Under the pieces are notes generated by a model. The model was not told the origin of the DNA and made no database searches. It was given only the letters and a program-made list of their open reading frames with translations. Below are positions 10,888 to 19,773 of a DNA stretch of 64,000 nucleotides, one piece after another. Location: assembly GCA_034769895.1 (NCBI GenBank), contig CM068371.1:407261969-407325968 (forward strand). The letters run 5' to 3'. Position 1 is the stretch's first letter, and every line of letters begins with the position of its first letter. This DNA comes from Magicicada septendecula (Eukaryota; Arthropoda; Insecta; Hemiptera; Cicadidae). Made by a program: the position numbers and the translations under genes.

Positions 10888-12153
10888 CAGCAAAAGAGGA
10901 AGGTCACCGCCCGGATTGGCAAGATATCTGCCATGGTTCCGAAGTGCTGAAGGGCTACTGGGCATAATGGGAATCTCTCACCTTAGAAAACGGATTGCTG
11001 AAAAGGGCTTGGGAAAGTGCAGATGGACGAGACGTGGTCATGCAGTTGATAGTTCCCCGAAGTAAAGTGCAGTCTGTTTTGAAGGAGATGCATGATGGAA
11101 CATCTGGAGGCCATCTTGGCGTTAACAAAACGCTTGAAAAAATACGGAAGCGATTCTATTGGCTTCATCTTCGCCACGACGTAGAGGAATGGGTTCAGAC
11201 GTGTGAAATGTGTGCTGCAAGCAAGGGCCCACAAACCAGAAGCAGGGGAAAAATGAGACAGTATAACGTTGGACAACATTTCGAGAGAATTGCCATAGAC
11301 ATTGCTGGACCATTCCCAGTTACTGACGATGGAAACCGGTACATCATGGTTGTAGGTGACTACTTTACTAAGTGGGTGGAAGCCTACGCAATTCCAAATC
11401 AGGAGGTTACCACTGTGGCAAAGCAGTTAGTTCACAACTTCTGTTGCCGTTATGGAGCCCCTATGGAAATCCATACGGATCAAGGGAGAAATTTCAAATC
11501 AGGTGTGTTTAAAGAATTATGCCGTCTACTTGGAATTCGAAAGACCAGGACAACGCCTCTGCATCCTCAGTCGGACGGGATGGTTGAGAGATTCAAGAGG
11601 ACACTTGAGCAGCATCTTTCGAAAGTTGTTGACGAGAACCAAACAGACTGGGACCAACGTATACCACTATTCCTTATGGCGTATAGGTCATCAGTACATG
11701 ACACAACTGGCATGACTCCAGCAAAATTGGTGTTTGGGCGTGAGATTCGTCTTCCTGGGGACTTGATGTTTGGATCACCTGAGACTCAGTCCCAAGAGCC
11801 AAAGAACTATTCCTCGCAATTAGAAAACCAATTGCGAGAAATGAATCGCTTGGTAAGAGGACGGCTGAAGATTGCCAGTGATAAAATGAAAACTCGGTAT
11901 GACATTCGCAGCAATAGTGTGGGTTTCCAAGAAGGAGATCAGGTCTGGTTGTTCAATCCAAAGCGCCGTCGTGGTCGCTCACCTAAGCTTCAGTCTAACT
12001 GGGAAGGACCCTGCACTGTGAAAAAAAAGAATTAACGATGTTGTTTATCGGATTCAACAGGAAGGACAGCGAAAGTTCAAGGTCGTCCACCTAGATCGCC
12101 TGGCTAAGTACAAATTTAGAGACGCTTTGCCAGTTCGGGACGAACAGGCTTAA
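10888..12153 (+). pseudogene. pol: pol of gypsy element: integrase (broken at both ends)
   Basis: The main open stretch is 10995-12035. Counting from 10995, the zinc-binding HHCC domain has His33, His40, Cys70 and Cys73. The catalytic triad is Asp102, Asp162 and Glu198, with the classical 35-residue gap between the last two. A C-terminal Lys/Arg-rich segment follows Gln-Val-Trp-Leu. Upstream of 10995 the same frame can be followed back to about 10883 but contains a TAA near 10961. At 12021-12028 a run of eight A shifts the frame and brings an early stop at 12033. The original C-terminus continues one register over to a TAA at 12151-12153, next to the polypurine tract. Confidence 0.92.
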
Positions 12154-12164
12154 GGAGGGGGCAG
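12152..12164 (+). promoter_or_regulatory. Polypurine tract of gypsy element
   Basis: AAGGAGGGGGCAG lies immediately before the TGCTACG start of the 3' LTR and overlaps the original pol stop codon. This is the expected plus-strand primer position. Confidence 0.9.
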
Positions 12165-12748
12165 TGCTACGACAGCACAGAACAATCTACGCGTTTATCG
12201 AATATGCCAGAAGGATCTCGATGTAAGCGTGCGGTGTACGTGCTACTAGACGCATTTTGCGAGAATTTTCTCGACTGTGCCGGGCTTCGCTCGGGCGCTC
12301 GGACTGTGTCAAGGCCGTAGTAATTACGTAGTTCACGAGAGATAAGACGCAGTTTGGAAGCTTCTGGTGTGTGAGCGTGACTATAAATACATCGGGTAGC
12401 GACCTTAGTTTTCAGTTCCATGCGAGATATTGGTTAGTGCGGTTCGAGAGTATTAGTGCGATATATTTCCAGAGCGGTTCGAGTTATTACTGTGTACGTT
12501 CAAGTAATTATTATTGAAGTGTTGCGTTTTATAATCAGACGGTATAATTGTAATACAATTGAGTTTTAATATTTGTGGACATTTTATTACGTGTGTACAA
12601 TTTTCATTTGATTTGTTGTAGACACTGTGTTGTTAATTACGAACTATTTTTACTGTAACAATTAAAGGTGTGATTAGTGACTTAATTGGTGTCTTGTACT
12701 TATTTTGTTCCCACTGTACCTACGACGATCGAATAGACCGTCGTAACA
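12165..12748 (+). repeat. 3' LTR of gypsy element
   Basis: The 584-bp LTR runs from TGCTACGACAGC to GTCGTAACA, uninterrupted and followed by the ATAT duplication. It carries the same TATA/initiator/downstream element set as the 5' LTR, at 12382-12389, 12412-12417 and 12441-12445. It keeps five CpG sites that the 5' LTR has lost. Apparent ORFs inside it are shadows shared with the 5' LTR. Confidence 0.95.
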
Positions 12749-12752
12749 ATAT
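12749..12752. repeat. Target site duplication of the gypsy element, right copy
   Basis: ATAT directly follows the 3' LTR and matches 3321-3324. Confidence 0.85.
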
Positions 12753-13356
12753 TAATAAACGTCTGAACGAGATTGACGCACGGTTAATGACATTTAAGGA
12801 ACAAGTGATAGAGTCAGTAGAGGAAAAGATTAAACGTAAAGTAACTCAGATAGTAAATAAGAAGGTAAGTGACAGGGGTAGTGATATGATGACAAAAAAT
12901 AGTGAAGAAATAATTAATAAGGTAAGTTACAGTTGTAAAAATGAATTAATAAGCAATAGTGATAAGATAGTGGAAAACGAGCTATTTAAGAGTGATATAG
13001 TGAAAACAAATAGTGATAATGAAGATGTTGTTGGAGTAGAAGTTAATAACGAAGTGTTAGCGAGTGTTGATGAAATAGTGAGAGAGTGTGATGAAAGGTT
13101 AGGTGGGCAAAGAGCAGATTTTCCCCAAGTATATGGTGAAACAGAGCTTTCACAAGTGTTGTATGAGGACAGAGTTTCCTCCAGAAGTTGTGTGGAAGAC
13201 AGGGTGTCTTCAAATAGTCCCTTAATTTTTTGTGGAGTTCTTGGAAGATCCAAGAAGTATAGTAAGTTTGTTGTGCCCTTTGCATGTAGTAAGGTAGTTC
13301 AGGGGGGTTGTGACAGGTGTTATGATGATGAGAGATATTTTGGAGAGAGAGAATGA
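12753..13356 (+). pseudogene. Gag-like coiled-coil protein, right part (family 1)
   Basis: This is the continuation of the gene cut at 3324. The open frame starts inside the gypsy LTR (12670), but only residues from 12753 belong to the host element. The first 100 residues are Lys/Glu/Asn/Ile-rich with coiled-coil spacing, beginning Asn-Lys-Arg-Leu-Asn-Glu-Ile-Asp. The second half is acidic, then has several Cys residues (about 13189-13314) without a clear zinc knuckle. The stop TGA at 13354 overlaps the ATG of the next ORF (ATGA). Confidence 0.55.
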
Positions 13357-13769
13357 TAGAGGTACTTAAGTTAAGTAGAAGTTATAAAGAGTTGATAGAG
13401 AGGTTAGAATGGGAGAAAATAGACGATATGAAATACTTACCGGTTGTAGTAGGGGTTGATGATTATTTTGGTGATGCCACTGTAGATGATGAACACTTAC
13501 CTGGTATTGTTATGGATATAGTAGAAGAATATGATAAAATAACTTACCTTATGTTAACTAAAAATACTGACGGAGACGGGACCAAAAATACCAGAGTAAA
13601 CGGGTTTTATGAGATAATAGGGGAGAATAATCTGGTGCATTATTCTTGTGATAGAGGGGATAAATTAATATTCAAGGGTTATTATATAAAGCGTAATAAT
13701 GATAGGAGTGTAATTAAAGACGATAAGTGTTATATAAAAGTAAGACTAATCTACGATGATGGAGGTTAG
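13353..13769 (+). CDS. Unrecognised 138-aa ORF overlapping the coiled-coil ORF by ATGA
   Basis: The ORF begins with ATG at 13353, inside the stop of the preceding ORF. The product is acidic, with a mixed sequence that looks like a folded protein rather than low complexity: alternating hydrophobic and charged stretches, a central Val-Val-Val-Gly-Val-Asp-Asp-Tyr-Phe segment, Lys-Asn-Thr-Asp-Gly-Asp-Gly-Thr in the middle, and a basic Tyr-Ile-Lys-Arg stretch near the end. There are no membrane segments, signal peptide or metal-binding cluster. It occupies the place where a gypsy-like element would carry capsid, nucleocapsid or protease. I do not recognise the family. It could be a diverged Gag part or an acquired accessory gene. 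Confidence 0.45.
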   Translation: MIEVLKLSRSYKELIERLEWEKIDDMKYLPVVVGVDDYFGDATVDDEHLPGIVMDIVEEYDKITYLMLTKNTDGDGTKNTRVNGFYEIIGENNLVHYSCDRGDKLIFKGYYIKRNNDRSVIKDDKCYIKVRLIYDDGG

Positions 13770-16340
13770 AAACAGTGAATGAACATTTTATTATGTTAGT
13801 TGATGGTAACTACTTGGCTAGATTATAGAATGAGGTGTGGTAAGCAGAAAAATAATGACGGAAAAAATTGTAAATAAATTTATAGTCAAATTAATTGTGT
13901 TTGTGTTGTAAAATGTATTTTGTGTAAACAATGTATGTAAGTAGTAGAAATTGATTTAATAATAATAATATTTTAGCAGACTAAATAAATAATGAGAGGT
14001 TGTAATAAATGAACTGTAATTGTTTTGGAAGAAGGTAATTAAAATAATTTGTGTTTTAAATAATTGACTGAATTAAAGAATTTGAGATTAATTGATTAAT
14101 AAATGTGGTAGAAATAAATTTTGATAATGAATTTAAATGATGTTTCTGAGATGTGAACTGGATAATAAATAGTAAATGAATAAATGTAAAACGTGTTTAG
14201 TTGTGGAATCATATGATTGTTATAATGTTTCAGAAGGTACATGTGGTTGTACGTGATATTTGTGGTGATGAATTGTTTATATTTGGAATTAATGACAGTA
14301 ATCATGTGTTTATTAGATGGAGTGATTGACCATATGTAAGTATGAAGTTTATAATGCAATTGAAATCAAGTAAAATGTTTAATGTTTAAAATAATAAATG
14401 CTAAATGAGTTTAAAAGGTTCTAAAGTAGGTGATTAAATCAATTTGAGGTAGTTATGAATTTTCTAGTGTAATTTCCAGTGGTCATATTAATGTAAAATA
14501 TGTAAAAGACGGAGTTTGGGTGATAATTATTTCAATAAGGCATTGAGTCTGTTAGAGTTAACTTTAATGGGTGTTAGAGAAAATAAGAATTTCTGGAATA
14601 AAAATAATACAGAAACGGGTCAGTAGTAGGGACATAGTAGCAAGAGTGATTGTATGTAGAGAAAGTGAGAGTAATATAATTGGAGAGTAAATAGAGGGTA
14701 CATATATTTTGTAGTGAGGGTGGAGGTGTAAGGAGTCCTCAACGACAGACGTTGTGGCGGGAGGTGAATAGTTTTAATTAAATGGGGTTTGGCGGAGTTA
14801 CCTGGAAAGGGCCAGGAACTAATAAGGGAATGAGTATACGGGAAGGGAACACACATCCTAGGTACAAAGAGGGTATCAGGTATTTTGTAATAAGAGGAGA
14901 ATGATTTAAGGGGAGTTAGAGAGTTAATGGAGATAAATATTTTTGAGAGATTGGTGTCACCCTATATAAATCCGTTAGTGGTTGTTGAAAGGAAGAAGTG
15001 GGGTAAGGTTATATTTAAATGCCCATTCGATAAATTAGATCATTGTGGATAACTGAGAATCACCCAAACCAATTGATGATGAAAATACTTAATAGAAGTT
15101 CATAACTGAAATGTAATAATAAAATGTAACAAGTGAAAGAGTTAATAGAATTTGAAAATAAACTTAAATTTGAAATGTTTGTAAATTGTATTCAGATGCA
15201 AATGAAATGTTTATTTTAATGAAATGAGTTACGAGTTAAATTGAATAATGTTGTGTATTTGTGTTATTTGTATTTAGTGTGCCTAGAAGGCATTCATTTA
15301 GGTCATTCACCTGAAAATGAGGTATCAGCTGATGACTGGTGTGGACTGTATAATGTTCAATGTAATCAATTCATATGTTCTTTTAGTCATCAATGTAATT
15401 TTATTTTATAATCTTTCTTTCTATCAATTGTCAGAATAGATGTTTAATAAAACATTATTATATTTTATTACATTATTTTTTAATACATTACAAAAAAATT
15501 TTAAATTCTTTTTAGTACAGATTGTGTTGTGTTTAATATTCACTATATATTGATGATTATGTGTATTGATAAGGTATTAACTGATTCATATTGTTCATAT
15601 TATATGTTTTGTAACCAAATGTATTGATAAGGGAATTTATGATAGAAATAAGTTGTTCATTTTATTTTGTTTATTATGATTGTTAGCATCTAGTTAAGAG
15701 GAGTTATAAAGTAAATTCATTCAAAGGATTTTGGAATTTTGAGAATTATGATTAAATTAATTAATGGAAAGAGATGATGTAAATTAACTTTGATGTGGAT
15801 TTTGATAATGGGCTTAGATTAATTTCACTATTTGAACAAAATTAAAATAATTTAATTTGATTTGAAACAGTAACGTCAAGCAAACCAATAAAAGTCGAGA
15901 AATGGGAATGAATTTTGTGTAGAAGCAAATATAAAATATTTATGTGAATTTTATATTAATAATTAATGTGGAGATAGTGTGTTTAATTTGGTAATGAATA
16001 TGTGTACGCACCCAGTATTTTGCTAAAGGCAATCCAGTATGTATGTAAGGGGACATACATCGGTTGAGGATCTGGTATGGTATAAGGCTAGTTGTTGATT
16101 TTATTTGGAAGGTTACAAGGTTAGGTGGTACTGTGGTGAGTACCTGTCTGACTTTACGGTGTTGGGATCTCAAACAGAGAAGTCCAGTAATATCGTTCAG
16201 GTGCAGCCATAGTCGCCGAGCTAGGGGGGTAGTTTACCCATGATGTGTTGAGGAATTAAAGGGGGTTGTTGGCACCATATCCTCACTGATCCTCTTAGGG
16301 TTAGCAATGAGTTTTTCTGTTTCGGCAGAAAACCTCTCAT
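13770..16340 (+). mobile_element. Non-coding 3' internal region of family 1 element
   Basis: This is AT-rich sequence with many stops in all frames. From 14347 on it parallels 1-1316. Recognisable within it are the reverse transcriptase fossil near 14941 and the conserved block from 15992 to the polypurine tract. No intact gene is seen. Confidence 0.7.
14941..15070 (+). pseudogene. Reverse transcriptase fossil, second copy
   Basis: The same block as at 590-720 (Ser-Pro-Tyr-Ile-Asn-Pro-Leu-Val-Val-Val), followed by an Arg-Lys-Lys segment. Small indels then take it out of frame sooner than in the first copy. It shows that family 1 descends from an element that had Ty3/gypsy-type pol. Confidence 0.55.
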
Positions 16341-16350
16341 TGGGGGGTAT
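16341..16350 (+). promoter_or_regulatory. Polypurine tract before LTR B
   Basis: TGGGGGGTAT directly precedes the TGTAAC start of LTR B. The 40 bases before it match those before LTR A almost exactly. Confidence 0.8.
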
Positions 16351-17434
16351 TGTAACGGGACAGAATGGGGCAATAGGTTTTAATATAATTGTGAATGCGA
16401 TGAAGCATAGTTACCCACACAGGGCCTCAGTCTGTAACAATAGAAATTCCTTGTCGGGGCACCTAGCTGTACATTTGGTCAGTATGCCCTGCAATAAGCA
16501 CCGTTTTCTGATGCTCTGGAATGTGAAAGCGTACGGACGTGCGTGTCCGAGCATGTTGATAATCACATTTTTTGCGAGCCCTAGGTCTATGGTATGCCCG
16601 CCAGCTTACGGTAGACTCGCAATCAGAAAGTTAACTAATTACTATGTGACGTGATGCCTTGTTAGCCAATCACAAAGCAAGCTGGTCAGCATGAAAGCAC
16701 TTCGGCCATTTTTTTGGACACTGATGTTGAGCGTCTGTTGATCGACAGCTGCGGCTCGCGGCCGGTTCGACATAAAGGCTTGCGAGCCCAAAAAATCTTT
16801 TAACAAGTATAAAATGTGAATTAAACAAAGAATTTAAACCTATAAAAACAGTGCAACATTAACTAAACTCAGTGGCATCAAAATTAAAACAGTGTAACAT
16901 CTTTCGGACAAATAGTGATAAAAATGCGGAGTGCAGCACATGGTCAGCAGGGACGCCGTTAAAGACGTAACTGTATAATATCCAATCAATTGTGAAAATC
17001 AAAATTAAAAGAGCTCTCTATAGTAAATGGGGTAAAATGAATGAATGTGAGTGTATGCAAATGCTGGGTCGCCTTTAAATAATATAGTATAATGAACCAT
17101 TCGAATTTCAAGTAGGTTAAGGAAAGCTGTGAATTGTTTTTGTCTTGGTTAAATTGAGTATGAATCTCAACATTAATACTTGTCAGATTTAAATCCGAAT
17201 GGATACAGAATCAAATTATATCTTTCATTTTGATAATATAAGCATATCAAATCACACGTCTAATAAAGGTTGAATTAATTAACAAGTATAATGAGAGTTG
17301 AGTACATTAATAACGTATACCCTAAGTCACGCTTATAGGCCTCTAATTCGTATGAAGAACCTTGGGGACCTAGAAAAGCTAAGTGATGAGTTCTATTATT
17401 TTTTAAAATGTGGTAAAGGGTTTGTACGATTACA
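16351..17434 (+). repeat. LTR B (family 1, terminal copy)
   Basis: It starts TGTAACGGGACAG after the polypurine tract and ends GTACGATTACA, followed by CCCGG instead of a primer site, so it is the terminal LTR of this element. The last 45 bp or so match LTR A; the interior (1084 bp total, versus 1371 bp) does not. A more G+C-rich stretch with CpG sites (about 16660-16790) may be promoter-proximal. The 115-codon frame at 16307-16654 spans the tract and LTR start and has no family features. Confidence 0.8.
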
Positions 17435-17458
17435 CCCGGCCTAACAGTGGCCTAAAGT

Positions 17459-19506
17459 GTAATCCTTCATAAACAACTTTGCTTTTGGTCAATAATTGTT
17501 CAGTTGACTCCTAAAATATAATGTAGGGCTGGTCATACAGTCGTGGTACCAAGATTGCCACTAGGCGTACGTGCACCTGCATGCAACTTTAATTTGCCAC
17601 CCCATGTCTTTTCTCCTATCTCAATCTCTCTAAGCATGTTTGCATACAAGGTTAAAGAATGGGGCAGGAATTTTTAAGTTTGTTTTGGATTATGCCAAGG
17701 GTAATGTATCAAAGTACTGTAAAATGTTCTAGTGCTCACCCAGCGGATTAAAACCATTCAGTTCATTTAACAGATCAAGCCCATCAATATCTACCTCATC
17801 TCAAAACTTTTAGTTTCAGTTTAAAAATTCACAGTGTTAATTAATTCATCACTCTGGTAAATACATTATCAAATTTTCTAATCCTTCAAATCTGCTATTC
17901 AAAGAAGACAAAATCTAATCCAGGATTTTGTACAAGAAGCTCTACACTGTATAATTTTCATATGTACTGAATCTTCTGGGACTTCAGGAACTTTTTTTGA
18001 CATGTTTTAGATATAGTTTATACATATTTATGTATTACAAGAATATGTAATGTGGAAGTAATTCAAAGAATTTAAAGATACATTAAAAAGTTGGGATTGG
18101 GTGGGTAAAATTTACCATTTATACACGTTGATGATGATGTGATTTCCCGCCCACTTATGACAGCCCTGTGTGGCATACAAAACATATGGTCATATGGTGT
18201 ATGTCATACCTTAATAAACCTTTCCTAAATGAATTGAGTTCTATGTAAACAACTTTTTTGTTTCGTCAAGCAACCCTTGTGTCTCTACTTGTCTCTACCA
18301 TATAATGTAAGTACTGTACCGCATTACAATGCTGAATGCTATAATAACTGTTATATTTCTGATCTACTGTTACAGTATTTCACTATGTCTAGTGTATCTA
18401 TTATTAGCTGTTCACAAATGTTTGTAACTATTATTTTTACTTACATTTATTTATACTCTATTATTTACCTTGAAATTTCAGCTTCGTCTATTTATGACGC
18501 CATCTTTATCGTTGCCAACTGCGACGAAATACTTACCCATACCCAGGGTTCGTTTTGGACGTATTCAGAGAACAAGCAATGGTTGTTTGAAATAAATAAT
18601 TCGTTTATTGGTTTCCACTGAATTATGTTTTATTAATTACTTTCTTCGAAATATAAATTTTTAAATCATTTACCTTCCATCATAAAAGATTTTCTTTCCC
18701 TTTATACATATTAGTAATTAACTGTGACCAACTCAACACTTATTTTCTTATATATATAAGTTTACTTCTTTCCAACAAAAACAGAACAAGATATTCATTA
18801 TACAAATTAACTTATCCTTACAGCAAACCAGCGCTTCAGTCACACACGCATTTATACATCCCCATACCCTTCTGAGATCTCAAAATTTAATTGGAAAACA
18901 TGATTTTCTTAATTTTGTTTAACCCTTTTTGGAATTTTCTGTTTTACCTCTCCCCAGTGTTACTTATCTTGACATTTTAGTCCGAAAACAGTCCAGGCTC
19001 CACCCGTATTCTCGTTCACTACGAACATTTCCTTTTTTACCATTTTTCACTGTCACTTTGTTTTATAATAATAAAGTAAAACTGCTTTCCTTTTAAAATG
19101 TTACATTTTAACTGCTTATTTGGGCGCCCGACGATTTGGTTCTGCAGAACTTTTTACGACTGTTGCACTGGGTATATTAAAACTGGGGCGAAAGCTCCCC
19201 GCGTCCGTCGCCGTGAGATGTTGTATGATGACTGCCTTTGTTAACTCAAGCGCAAATTGTTGGCAGACTGCTGACACGCCTTACATTCCTGTGACGTCGG
19301 TTGGGTTTGGCTGATGACGTCTCATGTTGTTTTGTCTAACATGCAAAGTTCAAATGTCAGATGGCTAAAAATAACTGCTTCTCGCCGTGAACTAGTCAAC
19401 CTTGACTCCAATTTGCGTACATTGTTTTACCCCAATAATATTTTTCAAATACAATAATATGTTAAAATTCCCAATGTTTCGGGATGGTCATATCTGTACC
19501 GTTACA
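17459..19506 (-). repeat. LTR C, minus-strand 3' LTR of an inverted family 1 relative (left end tentative)
   Basis: On the minus strand the sequence begins TGTAACGGTACAG at 19506, right after a polypurine tract. A matching CA end is found at 17459 (plus-strand TGTAATCC), giving about 2.05 kb, but this left end is chosen only by the TG/CA rule. It lies 24 bp from LTR B in opposite orientation. Plus-strand frames at 18277-18621 and 19120-19314 within it show no homology signals. Confidence 0.5.
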
Positions 19507-19518
19507 ATACCCCCTCAA
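19507..19518 (-). promoter_or_regulatory. Polypurine tract of the inverted element
   Basis: The minus strand reads TTGAGGGGGTAT directly before TGTAACGG, as in the two plus-strand family 1 copies. Confidence 0.75.
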
Positions 19519-19527
19519 TCAGAGTTT

Positions 19528-19773
19528 TTATGCCGAAGCATAAAAATTCTCATTGACACTCACATACTTCCTAAAGGGATCAGTCAGGATATGTCGCCAC
19601 AACCTCTTTGTTTTATTAAAAATCATGGGTAACTTACCTCCCTTTGTCCAGTGACTGTGGCCGCACCTGAATGACCTTACTGGACTTCCCTCTCGAGATC
19701 CCAACACCGCAAGGCCAGACAGGCACTTGACATCCCTGCTCTGACATGCAGGCCAGCACAGGACCGCCGCCAC
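19528..19773 (-). pseudogene. C-terminal remnant of an unrecognised retroelement ORF
   Basis: An open minus-strand frame of about 80 codons ends just before the polypurine tract. It includes Val-Leu-Gly-Ser-Arg, a Lys-Leu-Pro-Met segment and the ending Trp-Arg-His-Ile-Leu-Thr-Asp-Pro. The latter is also readable, with stops, in the corresponding plus-strand positions near 1235-1265 and 16270-16300. Shared protein-level pieces in three diverged copies suggest it was once translated, perhaps the end of pol or a third ORF. Its function is unknown. Confidence 0.4.

Larger units (their letters stand above)
3325..12748 (+). mobile_element. Ty3/gypsy LTR retrotransposon, near full length, defective
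   Basis: The order is 5' LTR, tRNA primer site, gag with a CCHC zinc knuckle, pol (protease, reverse transcriptase, RNase H, integrase), polypurine tract, 3' LTR, flanked by ATAT duplications. Without the secondary insertion at 3660-6903 and its duplicated ACGT it is 6176 bp, normal for an env-less element; no env ORF lies between integrase and the 3' LTR. The two LTRs are each 584 bp and differ at seven positions by eye, so insertion is fairly recent. Lesions in gag and pol make this copy non-autonomous. It sits inside the gag-like gene of the family 1 element. Confidence 0.95.

Noticed and set aside
12154-12165. An env gene in the gypsy element
   Set aside because: The pol C-terminus runs into the polypurine tract, leaving no room for a third ORF.
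16307-16654. 115-codon plus-strand ORF over the start of LTR B
   Set aside because: It spans the polypurine tract and LTR start, and the equivalent frame in LTR A is different and shorter.
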